Notes under the pieces: generated by a model
Seen by the model: only the letters and a program-made list of their open reading frames with translations
Databases searched by the model: none
What the model was told of the DNA's origin: nothing
Position numbers and translations under genes: made by a program
Shown: piece after piece, positions 52,383 to 61,429 of the stretch
Numbering within the stretch: position 1 is the stretch's first letter
Layout: each line of letters opens with the position of its first letter
Source of the DNA: Noviherbaspirillum soli
Lineage (GTDB): Bacteria > Pseudomonadota > Gammaproteobacteria > Burkholderiales > Burkholderiaceae_D
Assembly: GCF_015352955.1 (NCBI RefSeq)
Contig: NZ_JACYOX010000003.1
Coordinates: forward strand, 62,001 to 126,000
DNA length: 64,000 bases
Reading direction: 5' to 3'

Positions 52383-53939
52383 TCATGGCACGCGCGCAGC
52401 CATGCGCGCAATGACCTGTGACTTGATCATCCTGAGCAGCGAGGTTTCCTCGGGCGTGATGCCCTCAGGCGCGGTAACGGTGCGGTCCGCGTAGAAGTAG
52501 CCGACCGGCGCGCCCTTGACCACCAGCGGCAGGATGATGAAGCTGCGCGCTTCCGGGAGCATGGTCCTGTGCCAGACCGGCAGCAGCGATGCGATCTTCA
52601 TCGTCGACGCGTCCGAGATCAGCAGGTCGGCATTGTTCTGCATCGACAGGAAGAACAGGTCCTTGTTGCCGCTTGCGGCAAAGGCAAAATGCCTCTGCAG
52701 CCTCGGCGTTGCCGTGCCCAGCGCCAGGCGCGATTTGTACAGGCCGGTCTGCATGTCGCGCAGACAGACCGTGGCGTAGCGAAATCCCATGCCGGCGTAA
52801 AGGGTTTCCAAGGCCAGGAACATCAGGTCGTTGATATTGCCCGCGCCGCTGGCGATCATCTCGGACATGGACTGGGCACCTGCCATCAGCAGCTCGCGCG
52901 CCTGCACCGGCTTGCCGCTCGGATGGCGCTCTGCGGACGGCGCGGCGCTGTCGCCGGCCATCAGGAACTCCGCCAGGGGGTCGGCCCTGGCCACGGACTG
53001 CGGCGCGACCGGGACAGGGACTGGCTCGGCGATGGCATCTTCCTTGAAGACGATGTCGGCATTGAGCCTCAGCGCGCGGGCTTCCGTGGCGACTGCCTGA
53101 ACCAGCTCGGCCATGCCCTGGGCATCGAGGTTCAGCGCCGCGCCGTAACGGGCCAGCACGGCGCGGCTGTCGGCATCCTTGCCGGGATCGGTCATGCGCG
53201 GCAGCAGGGCGGCCATGCTTGCGCTGAACCCAGCCACCTGCTGCATCCACTCGGCGCGGCTCCTGGCCGGCTTGAGCATGCCGGCCGGCAGCGGCGCCAG
53301 GGCGTGGACGATGGAATCGGGCATGTTCCAGGAACGCAGCGCCGTCTCGGTCAGGTCGTCGAAACTGCAGCCGAGAATGCGGGCCGATGACTGCGACTGC
53401 GACAGGCCGGCGCTCTCCGCCAGCTCGGCGATGCGGCCGTAAAGCAGGTGATCGTGCGCGGCCACCAATACCCGCCCCAGGTTCTTGAACAGCGCAGCGA
53501 CCGCCGCTTCCTCGGCATCCTTGAACGGCGCGCGGCGCGCCATCGCGCGGCCGAAGACGCTGGCGCACAGCGCCAGCGACAGCTCGTTGCGCACGCTCTG
53601 GCCTTTTCTGCCCTTCATGCCATCGACCAGCAGCATCGCCAGCGCGCTGGTCTTGACTGTCTCGAAGCCGAGCAGGAAGATCGCGCGCGATATCGTTGTG
53701 ACCGGCATGCCGCCAGCGGTCCGGTAAGAGGCGGTATTGGCAAGACGCAGCATCTTCTGCGTCAGGGCCACGTCGTTGAGCAGGAAGGACGCCAGTTCGC
53801 GCACCGAGTCATCTTCCGCCGACGCCATGCGTACCACTTCCGACACCGACGCCCCAAGCGCCGGGAGCTCGCTGCCCTGCGTCACCTGCCACAGCAGCCT
53901 GTCGCGCGCGGCGCGGGTATCGGGGCCATTCTCGGTCAT
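52383..53939 (-). CDS. HDOD-domain protein with C-terminal GAF domain
   Basis: 518-residue cytosolic signalling protein. The HDOD domain (about 20-215) has LPALGASVSEVVRMA, LASFLLNDVALTQKMLRLAN, ISRAIFLLGFETVKTSALAM and ALFKNLGRVLVAAHD; HDOD lacks the HD metal site and usually mediates signalling. A GAF-like domain is at about 370-510 with LFFLSMQNNADLLISDAS and SFIILPLVVKGAPVGYFYAD. AGAGGAAG precedes the ATG at 53939; the frame is open further upstream but not conserved. It diverges from the sugar dehydrogenase gene. Confidence 0.85.
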   Translation of the reverse strand: MTENGPDTRAARDRLLWQVTQGSELPALGASVSEVVRMASAEDDSVRELASFLLNDVALTQKMLRLANTASYRTAGGMPVTTISRAIFLLGFETVKTSALAMLLVDGMKGRKGQSVRNELSLALCASVFGRAMARRAPFKDAEEAAVAALFKNLGRVLVAAHDHLLYGRIAELAESAGLSQSQSSARILGCSFDDLTETALRSWNMPDSIVHALAPLPAGMLKPARSRAEWMQQVAGFSASMAALLPRMTDPGKDADSRAVLARYGAALNLDAQGMAELVQAVATEARALRLNADIVFKEDAIAEPVPVPVAPQSVARADPLAEFLMAGDSAAPSAERHPSGKPVQARELLMAGAQSMSEMIASGAGNINDLMFLALETLYAGMGFRYATVCLRDMQTGLYKSRLALGTATPRLQRHFAFAASGNKDLFFLSMQNNADLLISDASTMKIASLLPVWHRTMLPEARSFIILPLVVKGAPVGYFYADRTVTAPEGITPEETSLLRMIKSQVIARMAARVP

Positions 53940-54053
53940 GCTTCCTCTGCTGCTTTCCGGTTGCTCGTGGCGCGAGTCTACAGCAATCATGGTCCGTCCC
54001 GAAGCGGGTCTTGCGCCTGGACATGCGGCACGCCAGTGGGCTGGGCAAGGCGT

Positions 54054-54093
54054 TGTACTTCTCCGTATAATCGACCGCACAATCAAAAGTACA
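54054..54093. promoter_or_regulatory. Inverted repeat around a TATAAT upstream of the sugar dehydrogenase
   Basis: TGTACTT (54054-54060) and AAGTACA (54087-54093) are perfect inverted arms 26 bases apart with TATAAT (54066-54071) between them. No matching -35 was found. The arrangement could be an operator over the promoter of the PQQ-type dehydrogenase gene. Confidence 0.45.
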
Positions 54094-54229
54094 GGCACGG
54101 AGACATTTCCATCACCCCCTTTCTTGCCACGCCCTTGCAGGCTGCGCTGCAGCGCATGGACGATGTATTGAAGCTATTCAACCACCAGCCCGGTATCGGG
54201 CGCACAACCAGAAGAAGAGGAGAACCCGC

Positions 54230-55507
54230 ATGAATCATGCATGGAAGCTGAGCGCGCTCTGCGCCGCCATTGTGTTCGGACCCGCCGCAATGGCGCAGCA
54301 GGCAGCCGCTCCCGCGGCCGCACCGGCCGCCGCCCCCGCCGCTGCACCGGCCGCCACCCCCGCCGCCGCGCCGGCGCCGGCCTGGAAGCAGGGCATGGCG
54401 GAGGGGCAGGCCAGCTCGCCGCTGCATCCTTTTGCCCCGCACATGACCGGCCGCGCCGCCAGCGAACTGCCGATCGACAAGCTCAAGGTGCCGGCCGGCT
54501 TCAAGGTGGAGGTCTGGGCCGAAGGCGTGCCCGAGGCGCGCTCGCTGGCACTGGGCGACAAGGGCACGGTATTCGTCAGCAACCGCAACCTGTCGAATGT
54601 GTATGCGATCGTCGACAAGGACGGCAAGCGCGAGGTCAAGACCCTGTTCAAGGGCATGAACAGCCCCAACGGCGTGGTGTTCGACAAGGGCACGCTGTAT
54701 GTGGCCGAACGTCACCGCATCACCCGCTACGACAACATCGAGAGCCAGCTCGACAGCCCGCCGCAGGCGGTGGTGGTGGTGGACAACCTCGACCCGCACA
54801 AGCAGCCGGGCCACTTCTGGAAGTACCTGGCGATGGGGCCGGACGGCAAGCTCTACTTCAATATCGGCTCGCCGCAGAACATCACGATGCCGACCTATAT
54901 GGAAGCGGTCATCATGCGGGTCGACCCGAAGACCGGCGTGCTGGAAAACTATGCGCAGGGCGTGCGCAACAGCGTTGGCATGGCCTTCCATCCCAAGACC
55001 AAGCAGCTGTGGTTCACCGAGCATGCGCGCGACTGGATCGGCGACGACATGCCCTCCGACGAGCTCAACGTGGTGAGCAAGCAGGGCGAGCATTTCGGCT
55101 TCCCCTATTGCTTCCAGGGCGATTTCCTTGATCCGCAATATGGCAAGAACCGCTCCTGCGCCGACTTCACCAAGCCCAAGCTCAACCTCGGCGCTCACGT
55201 GGCGCCGCTGGGCATGCGCTTCTACACCGGCAAGATGTTCCCGGCCACCTATGCCAACAACGTCTTCATTGCCCAGCACGGCTCCTGGAACCGAACGACG
55301 AAGCAGGGCTACAACGTGGTGCGCGTGACCATGGACGGCAAGGGCAATGCCAAGTCCGAGCCCTTCCTGGAAGGCTTCATGACCGACGAGAAGGCCGACC
55401 CGCCGATGTGGGGCCGGCCGGCCGACGTGCTGCAGATGGCCGATGGCTCGCTGCTGGTGTCGGACGACTATAACGGCATCATCTACCGCGTGAGCTACAA
55501 GAAATGA
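54230..55507 (+). CDS. Soluble sugar/sorbosone dehydrogenase-type protein (PQQ-dependent family)
   Basis: 425-residue exported beta-propeller protein. The signal peptide ends near residue 23 (AAMAQ), followed by an Ala/Pro repeat linker to about residue 50. The propeller part has LKVPAGFKVEVWAEGVPEARSLA, FVSNRNLSNVYAIVDKDG, WFTEHARDWIGDDMPSDELN (the EHG/GDE-type site of soluble glucose/sorbosone dehydrogenases) and FIAQHGSWNRTTKQGY. PQQ use is inferred from family and the pqq operon at the window's left end. It overlaps the dihaem cytochrome c gene by 4 bp, a natural electron acceptor. Confidence 0.85.
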   Translation: MNHAWKLSALCAAIVFGPAAMAQQAAAPAAAPAAAPAAAPAATPAAAPAPAWKQGMAEGQASSPLHPFAPHMTGRAASELPIDKLKVPAGFKVEVWAEGVPEARSLALGDKGTVFVSNRNLSNVYAIVDKDGKREVKTLFKGMNSPNGVVFDKGTLYVAERHRITRYDNIESQLDSPPQAVVVVDNLDPHKQPGHFWKYLAMGPDGKLYFNIGSPQNITMPTYMEAVIMRVDPKTGVLENYAQGVRNSVGMAFHPKTKQLWFTEHARDWIGDDMPSDELNVVSKQGEHFGFPYCFQGDFLDPQYGKNRSCADFTKPKLNLGAHVAPLGMRFYTGKMFPATYANNVFIAQHGSWNRTTKQGYNVVRVTMDGKGNAKSEPFLEGFMTDEKADPPMWGRPADVLQMADGSLLVSDDYNGIIYRVSYKK

Positions 55508-56127
55508 CGATGTCCCGCTCCCTGTTGTCCAGGCGGGCGGGCGCGGCGGCCTGGGCCGCCGCGCTCCTGCTGTCAGCCCATGCCGGCCAGGCCGTGGCCG
55601 GCGCCGAGGAAGGCCGCGCCAAGGCCCAGGCCTGCGCGGCCTGCCATGGCGAGAACGGCAATTCGACCAGCCCCGCCTTCCCGTCGCTGTCGGGCCAGCC
55701 CAAGCAGTTCATCGTCTCGGCGCTGTACCAGTTCCGCGAAGGCAAGCGGCAGAACGAGATCATGTCGCCGATGGCGGCCAAGCTCAGCAATGCCGACATG
55801 AACGACCTCGCCGCCTACTATGCGGCACAGCCGGCCCCGGCCACGCAGCACAAGACCGCGCCGGCCAATGTCGAGAAAGGCAGGCAGCTGTCGGTGCAGA
55901 ACAATTGCGTTGCCTGCCATGCGGCCAACCTGATGGGCCAGCAGCACATCCCGCGCCTGGCCGGGCAGCACAAGGACTACCTGCGGGCCCAGCTTGCCAG
56001 CTTCAAGGCATCGACCCGCGGCGAGATGGATGGCGTGATGACCTCCGCCGCCCAGGCGCTGACGCCGGACGACATCGACGTGCTGGCAGACTACCTGGCC
56101 GGCCTGCCGGTGGCGGCGGCGAAGTAG
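55504..56127 (+). CDS. Dihaem cytochrome c
   Basis: 207-residue periplasmic electron carrier. A signal peptide (LLSRRAGAAAWAAALLLSAHA) is followed by two CxxCH haem sites, CAACHGENG near residue 40 and CVACHAANL near residue 137, and Met residues that can be axial ligands (SPMAAKL, VMTSAAQ). This is the c4-like two-domain pattern. Its start overlaps the dehydrogenase stop (ATGA), so both are made together; the cytochrome probably takes electrons from the PQQ enzyme to the respiratory chain. Confidence 0.9.
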   Translation: MTMSRSLLSRRAGAAAWAAALLLSAHAGQAVAGAEEGRAKAQACAACHGENGNSTSPAFPSLSGQPKQFIVSALYQFREGKRQNEIMSPMAAKLSNADMNDLAAYYAAQPAPATQHKTAPANVEKGRQLSVQNNCVACHAANLMGQQHIPRLAGQHKDYLRAQLASFKASTRGEMDGVMTSAAQALTPDDIDVLADYLAGLPVAAAK

Positions 56128-56149
56128 GCGCCGCGGCTCGCCATCTGCA

Positions 56150-57205
56150 TCAGGGCGTGATCGCCACCTTCAGCACGCCGTCGCGCTGATTGGCAAACAG
56201 CTCGTAAGCCTGTTCGATCTGGTCCAGCCGGAAGCGGTGCGTGACCATGGGCTTCAGGTCGACGCGGCCGGAGGCGACCACGTTCATCAGCCGGCGCATG
56301 CGTTCCTTGCCGCCGGGGCAGAGCGTGGTGATGATCTTGTGGTCGCCCAGGCCGGCGGCAAAGGCATCCAGCGGCAGCGACAGCTTGCCGGAATACACGC
56401 CGAGGCTCGACAGCGTGCCGCCCGGCTTCAGCACCCGCAGGCAGCTTTCGAACGTCTGTTGCGTGCCCAGCGCCTCGATCGCCACGTCGGCTCCCTGGCC
56501 ATGGGTGAGCCGCATGATCTCGTCGACCGGGTTGACCTTGGTGTAATCCACCACGATATCGGCGCCGAGGCGCCTGGCCATTGCCAGCCGCGCCGGCACG
56601 CCGTCGACCACGATGATGCGGCTGGCGCCCTTCAACTTCGCGCCGGCGGTGGCGCACAGGCCAATCGGCCCCTGCGCAAACACCACCACGGTGTCGCCTA
56701 TCCGTATTCCGCCGCTTTCGGCGCCGCCGAAGCCGGTGCTCATGATATCCGGGCACATCAGCACTTCCTCATCGGTCAGGCCATCGGGTATCACTTCGAG
56801 ATTCGCCATGGCATTGGGCACCAGCAGGTATTCGGCCTGGGCGCCGTCGATGGTATTGCCGAAGCGCCAGCCGCCCATGGCCTTGCCGCCGCATTGCGAC
56901 GGGTGGCCATCGAGGCAGGTATGGCACTGGCCGCATGGCGTGATGGCGCCGGCCACCACGCGCTGCCCGACCGCATAGCCCGTCACGCCCGGACCGAGCG
57001 CCTCGATCACGCCGACCGGCTCATGGCCTATCGTCAAGCCCTGCGCCACCGGATATTCGCCCTTGAGGATATGCACGTCGGTGCCGCAGATGGTCGTGGT
57101 GGTGATCTTCACCAGCGCCTCGCCCGCGCCTGGCGCGGGAATCGGCTTTTCTTCCAGGACGATCCGTCCTGGGCCCTTGAATACCGCTGCTTTCATGGTA
57201 CGCAT
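56150..57205 (-). CDS. Zinc-dependent alcohol dehydrogenase
   Basis: 351-residue medium-chain dehydrogenase. Catalytic zinc ligands lie in TICGTDVHILKG and GHEPVGV, the structural zinc cysteines in CGQCHTCLDGHPSQC, and the cofactor-binding stretch is VVVFAQGPIGLCATAGAKL. The pattern fits NAD(P)-linked alcohol or 2,3-butanediol/isopropanol-type dehydrogenases. AAGGAGAG is well spaced from the ATG at 57205; ATG at 57196 is three codons in. It faces the cytochrome gene, 22 bp apart. Confidence 0.9.
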   Translation of the reverse strand: MRTMKAAVFKGPGRIVLEEKPIPAPGAGEALVKITTTTICGTDVHILKGEYPVAQGLTIGHEPVGVIEALGPGVTGYAVGQRVVAGAITPCGQCHTCLDGHPSQCGGKAMGGWRFGNTIDGAQAEYLLVPNAMANLEVIPDGLTDEEVLMCPDIMSTGFGGAESGGIRIGDTVVVFAQGPIGLCATAGAKLKGASRIIVVDGVPARLAMARRLGADIVVDYTKVNPVDEIMRLTHGQGADVAIEALGTQQTFESCLRVLKPGGTLSSLGVYSGKLSLPLDAFAAGLGDHKIITTLCPGGKERMRRLMNVVASGRVDLKPMVTHRFRLDQIEQAYELFANQRDGVLKVAITP

Positions 57206-57380
57206 CGCTTGACTCTCCTTGCAGGTTCGGGCCGGTCGCGGCTTGCGGCCGGCGGGGCGTGCGGCCATGTTAGGAAAGAAGGGGGCGGCGCGGTTGACCC
57301 AGGTCAAAAAGTGCCGGAAGGAGTCAGGCGGGGTCTTGGCAGGCTGATGTAGATACGGTTGAGCTGAAGCAGGGAGGATA

Positions 57381-57785
57381 GCCGTTGCCGTTCAAGGCCG
57401 CGTCAGGCGTGCCATGGCGGCCAGGCCTGAAGCGGACAAGGTGCGGCGTCAGTAGGGTGCAATACCCCGGAGGGGCATTGCACCAGCGGTCGATCGGGGA
57501 AGCCGGCCGCCATTGCTATGCCAGTCTGCGACGCATGGTGCAATGCCCTTCGGGTATTGCACCCTACAGAAGCGGCTGCCTTTGCCGTTGCCGTTCAAGG
57601 CCGCGTCAGGCGTGCCGTGGCGGCCAGGCCTGAAGCGGACAAGGTGCGGCGTCAGTAGGGTGCAATACCCCGAAGGGGCATTGCACCATTGGTCGATCGG
57701 GGAAGCCGGCTGCCATTGCGATGCCGGTCTGCGACGCATGGTGCAATGCCCTTCGGGTATTGCACCCTACAGAAGCGGCTGCCTT
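57381..57785. repeat. 203-bp tandem duplication carrying four class I REP units
   Basis: Copy 1 is 57381-57583, copy 2 is 57584-57785; about seven bases differ. Each copy has a plus unit (57452-57484; 57655-57687) and a minus unit (57537-57567; 57740-57770) facing each other, with arms GGTGCAAT/ATTGCACC. The copies lie between the alcohol dehydrogenase promoter and the convergent end of the SDR gene. From 57206 to 57380 I see only the dehydrogenase promoter region. Confidence 0.9.
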
Positions 57786-57789
57786 CCCT

Positions 57790-58581
57790 CTACAGCCCTC
57801 CCGCGCAGCGCACCACCGCCCCGGTCATGTAGGAAGCCTCATCCGACAGCAGCCACACCACCGGCGCCGCAATCTCTTCCGGCGTGGCCAGCCTGCCCAT
57901 CGGGATCTTGGGCGCTACCCGCAGCGGCCGGTCGGGTTCGCCGGCGGCCGCGTGGATGCCGGTCAGCGTCGAGCCGGGCGCGACCGCGCAGACGCGGATG
58001 CCGTTCGCGGCGACCTCGCGCGCCAGGCCCAGCGTGAAGGTCTCCACCGCGCTCTTGCTGGCGGCGTAATGCACATACTCATTCGGGCTGGCGGTAACGG
58101 CCGCGATCGACGACAGGTTGACGATCACGCCATGGGTGCCGGCATCACGGAAGCGCTTCAGGGCGGCGCGGCTGCAGTGCATCGTGCCCAGCACATTGGT
58201 GCGGAACACCTGCTCGATCGATGCCGGGTCGGCATCGGCGAAACGGCCCAGGCGGCCGGTGATGCCGGCATTGTTGATCAGCCCGAACAAGGAGCCCAGA
58301 TGTGCCTGCGCGGTGTCGAACATGCGCTCGACATCGGCCTGCCCGCCGACATCTCCCTGCGCCAGGCAAACGGTGCCGCCGGCGGCAGCGATCTCGTCGG
58401 CAAGCCGGCGCGCGGCCTGCTCGTCATGCAGGTAGTTGATGGCCACCGCATAGCCCCGCCGGGCAGCCAGGCGGCACACAGCGGCGCCGATGCCGCGGCC
58501 GCCGCCGGTGACCAGCACCGCGCGCGGGCTGCCGTCGGGCATGGCTGGCCGGGATGGCTGCTGCTTCGCCGGCGCGCTCAT
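57790..58581 (-). CDS. Short-chain dehydrogenase/reductase
   Basis: 263-residue NAD(P)-dependent oxidoreductase. The cofactor motif is VLVTGGGRGIGAAV, the NNAG motif occurs in GLINNAGITG, and the catalytic set is Ser in VNLSSIAAVT and Tyr-Lys in YVHYAASKSAVE. The C-terminal SYMTGAVVRCAGGL is normal for classical SDRs. It overlaps the upstream hydroxyacid dehydrogenase gene by 4 bp, so both are coupled. The substrate is unknown; the first 18 residues (MSAPAKQQPSRP...) are an extra extension and an internal ATG start is possible. Confidence 0.88.
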   Translation of the reverse strand: MSAPAKQQPSRPAMPDGSPRAVLVTGGGRGIGAAVCRLAARRGYAVAINYLHDEQAARRLADEIAAAGGTVCLAQGDVGGQADVERMFDTAQAHLGSLFGLINNAGITGRLGRFADADPASIEQVFRTNVLGTMHCSRAALKRFRDAGTHGVIVNLSSIAAVTASPNEYVHYAASKSAVETFTLGLAREVAANGIRVCAVAPGSTLTGIHAAAGEPDRPLRVAPKIPMGRLATPEEIAAPVVWLLSDEASYMTGAVVRCAGGL

Positions 58582-59477
58582 TGCGATGGCGCGTCAGGCG
58601 CAATCGGATGGTTGGCCATCAGTTCCAGCGCCCGGCACAGCGCTGAATGGTCGAGACGGCCCATGCCGTTGGCGGCGCAGGTGTTGAAGAGTTCCTGCGC
58701 GGTGGCGGTGTTGGGCAGCGCCACGCCCAGCGCCCGTGCGCCCTGCAGCGCCAGGTTCAGGTCCTTCTGGTGCAGGTCGATCCGGAAGCCCGGATTGAAG
58801 GTGCGCTTGATCATGCGCTCGCCATGCACTTCGAGGATGCGCGACGAGGCGAAGCCGCCCATCAGCGCCTGGCGCACCTTGGCCGGGTCGGCGCCCGCCT
58901 TGGAAGCGAACAGCAGCGCTTCGCTGACGGCCTCGATGGTCAGCGCCACGATGATCTGGTTGGCGACCTTGGTGGTCTGGCCGGCGCCGTTGCCCCCGAC
59001 CAGCGTGATGTTCCTGCCCATCAGCTCGAACAGGGGACGCACCCGCTCGAAGGCATCGTCCGGGCCGCCAACCATGATGGTCAGCGAAGCCGCCTTGGCG
59101 CCGACCTCGCCGCCCGACACCGGCGCGTCGAGATAGGCGCAGCCGAGGGCATTGATGCGTTCCGCGAAAGCCTTGGTGTCGATCGGCGAGATCGAGCTCA
59201 TGTCGACCACCACCTTGCCGGCCGACAGTCCGGCTGCCACGCCTTGCTCGTCGAACAGCACTTTCTGCACGTCCGGCGTGTCGGGCAGCATCAGGAAAAT
59301 GATCTCGGCCTGGCGCGCCACCTCGGCGGCGGATGCGCAATAGCTGGCCTTGCCATCCAGCGGATCCGGTTCGCGCCGGGTGCGGGTATGCACGAACAGC
59401 TGGTGTCCGCCGTTCTGCAGGTTCAATGCCATCGGTGCGCCCATGACGCCCAGCCCGATGAATCCGATGCTAGCCAT
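58578..59477 (-). CDS. Beta-hydroxyacid dehydrogenase, tartronate-semialdehyde reductase-like
   Basis: 299-residue NAD(P)-dependent enzyme of the 3-hydroxyisobutyrate/tartronate-semialdehyde reductase family. The cofactor site IGFIGLGVMGAPMALNLQ is at the N-terminus, DAPVSGGEVGAKAASLTIM holds the substrate-binding site and GAGQTTKVANQIIVAL the catalytic Lys. The length and GGNGAGQT pattern fit GarR/GlxR, which reduces tartronate semialdehyde to glycerate. GAGGAGA lies just upstream of the ATG. Its stop overlaps the SDR start. Confidence 0.88.
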   Translation of the reverse strand: MASIGFIGLGVMGAPMALNLQNGGHQLFVHTRTRREPDPLDGKASYCASAAEVARQAEIIFLMLPDTPDVQKVLFDEQGVAAGLSAGKVVVDMSSISPIDTKAFAERINALGCAYLDAPVSGGEVGAKAASLTIMVGGPDDAFERVRPLFELMGRNITLVGGNGAGQTTKVANQIIVALTIEAVSEALLFASKAGADPAKVRQALMGGFASSRILEVHGERMIKRTFNPGFRIDLHQKDLNLALQGARALGVALPNTATAQELFNTCAANGMGRLDHSALCRALELMANHPIAPDAPSQ

Positions 59478-59715
59478 GTGTTCTCCTCGTGAGTTTATCG
59501 GTGTGTGCGCAGCAGTGTACTGGCTGCGGCCGTGGCGAGAAAGCCTCACCTGCTGGGCCCATGCAAGCCCGCGCCTTGATCCGACGCAGTGCGTGGATGA
59601 TTGCCCGCGGCGGGGTCTCCCATGTTTGCCATTGATCAGAGCCGTCTGGGTTTGCCTGCCGGACCATTTTCGGGTCGCGCCGCCGTTCGGCGGCCATGTT
59701 TGAGGAAAAAAAACC

Positions 59716-60366
59716 ATGAAAGCGCTGTTCACGCTGTTGGCCGCGTTCCTTCTGTCCCTTGGCACTGCCCACGCGGCACTGATTGAAGTCGCTTCTGCGT
59801 TGGGTCCGGCCAGTACGGTGCAGGACACCAGCTCCGGTCTTGAATGGCTGAAGCTGCCGTACACGCGCAATCTCTCCGTCAATCAGGTCCGTGCCGCCAT
59901 GGCGCCCGGTGGGATGTTCGAAGGGTTCCGCTATTCCACGCAGGATGAATTCAGCTGCGGCTTGCTGAAGCCGCAGACCGGATTCGGCTGCGGCGATTTT
60001 TCGGCCTCGACGGACGAGGCGCGGGTCCGGGCCTTCCTCAACCTGTTCGGCACCGGCTTTACGGAATGGTCGCTGTATTCCGTGTTTTCGCCAGAGCAGA
60101 GCAGGCAATTCGGCTGGATTGACGATTACGCCGCCACCTTTGGCGCGCGCTTCTACTATTACCCCGGCGCCCAGTTTCCAGTCGAATACGACAGCCAGCT
60201 GTTTGGCGTCCGGCTCGACAGCCCTCAGACGCACTGGCTGGTGCGCGAGGCACGGGATGGGGATGATGCCCACGGCGTGCCAGAGCCGCCAATGCCGGCC
60301 CTGCTGGGCGCCGGCTTGCTTGGCTGGCTCGGTCTGCTGCTGAGACGCCGCGTCTTCGTCCGCTGA
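59716..60366 (+). CDS. PEP-CTERM sorted exported protein
   Basis: 216-residue exported protein. A signal peptide (KALFTLLAAFLLSLGTAHA) leads a non-conserved mature part that includes SSGLEWLKLPYTRNLSVNQV and DDYAATFGARFYYYP, a shape seen in many short PEP-CTERM proteins. The C-terminus has the sorting signal VPEPPMP, a hydrophobic helix (LLGAGLLGWLGLLL) and the basic end RRRVFVR, which marks cargo of an exosortase. No exosortase gene is in the window. Function of the mature part is unknown. Confidence 0.85.
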   Translation: MKALFTLLAAFLLSLGTAHAALIEVASALGPASTVQDTSSGLEWLKLPYTRNLSVNQVRAAMAPGGMFEGFRYSTQDEFSCGLLKPQTGFGCGDFSASTDEARVRAFLNLFGTGFTEWSLYSVFSPEQSRQFGWIDDYAATFGARFYYYPGAQFPVEYDSQLFGVRLDSPQTHWLVREARDGDDAHGVPEPPMPALLGAGLLGWLGLLLRRRVFVR

Positions 60367-60375
60367 TCCCGCCGG

Positions 60376-61386
60376 TCAGGCGCTTACAGCCTGCGGCCTG
60401 GCGCTGCCGGCCGCCGGTGCAATGGCGAGGTTGAGCCGGTGGCGCGCGGCCTGGTACTCGTCGGCGAAACGGGCCACCAGCTCGGCGGCCGGCACCACGC
60501 GCTTGATCGCGCCCACGCCCTGGCCGGCGCCCCAGATGTCGCGCCAGGCCTTGGCCTTGCTGCCGCCGCCGGAGCCGAAGTTCATCTTCGACGGATCGGA
60601 TTGCGGCAATGCCTCCGGGTCCAGGCCGGCATTGACGATGCTCTGGCGCAGGTAGTTGCCATGCACGCCGGTAAACAGGTTGGAATAGACGATGTCGGCC
60701 GCGCTGCTGTCGACGATCATCTGCTTGTAGCGCTCGTCGGCATTGGCTTCGGCGGTGGCGATGAAGGCCGACCCGATATAGGCCAGGTCGGCGCCGGCGG
60801 CTTGCGCGGCGAGGATGGCGTTGCCGCTGGCAATGGCGCCCGACAAGGCCAGCGGGCCGTCGAACCATTCCCGGATCTCGTGCAGCAGCGCGAATGGCGA
60901 GAGCCGGCCGGCATGGCCGCCGGCGCCGGAAGCCACCGCGATCAGGCCGTCCGCGCCCTTGTCGATCGCCTTCTTGGCAAAGGCGTTGTCGATCACGTCA
61001 TGCAGCACGATGCCGCCGTAGGAATGCACCGAGCGGTTCACGTCCTCGCGCGCGCCGAGAGACGTGATGGTGATGGGCACCTTGTACTTTGCGCACAGCT
61101 CCAGGTCGCGCTCCAGCCTGTCATTGGACTTGTGGACGATCTGGTTCACCGCGAACGGCGCCGCCGGCCGGTCCGGGTGGCGGGCATTGTGTTCGGCCAG
61201 CTCGCTGGTAATGCGCTCCAGCCACTGCTCCAGCGCCGGTTCGGGCCGCGCATTCAGCGCGGGGAAGGAGCCGACCACGCCGGCCTTGCACTGGGCAATG
61301 ACCAGGTCCGGGTTGGAAATGATGAACAGCGGCGAACAGATCATGGGCAGCGAGAGGCGGCCTTCGAGGATGGGTGGCAGTGACAT
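60376..61386 (-). CDS. Nitronate monooxygenase (2-nitropropane dioxygenase family)
   Basis: 336-residue FMN enzyme that oxidises nitronates such as propionate 3-nitronate. Typical parts are MICSPLFIISNPDLVIAQCKAGVVGSFPALN, FAVNQIVHKSN, VASGAGGHAGRLSPFALL (the GAGGHAG phosphate loop) and DLAYIGSAFIATAEA. A ribosome binding site (CGGAG) precedes the ATG at 61386. It follows the SnoaL-like gene by 43 bp on the same strand, and both lie opposite a PadR regulator whose operators lie between. Confidence 0.9.
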   Translation of the reverse strand: MSLPPILEGRLSLPMICSPLFIISNPDLVIAQCKAGVVGSFPALNARPEPALEQWLERITSELAEHNARHPDRPAAPFAVNQIVHKSNDRLERDLELCAKYKVPITITSLGAREDVNRSVHSYGGIVLHDVIDNAFAKKAIDKGADGLIAVASGAGGHAGRLSPFALLHEIREWFDGPLALSGAIASGNAILAAQAAGADLAYIGSAFIATAEANADERYKQMIVDSSAADIVYSNLFTGVHGNYLRQSIVNAGLDPEALPQSDPSKMNFGSGGGSKAKAWRDIWGAGQGVGAIKRVVPAAELVARFADEYQAARHRLNLAIAPAAGSARPQAVSA

Positions 61387-61429
61387 GATGGCTCCGGGTG
61401 GGAAATGGTTGAAGTAGGTGTTTCGGTAT

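Noticed and set aside
57381-57785. CRISPR-like array of repeated units
   Set aside because: Repeats are imperfect palindromes in alternating orientation within a tandem duplication; no uniform spacers, no cas genes.
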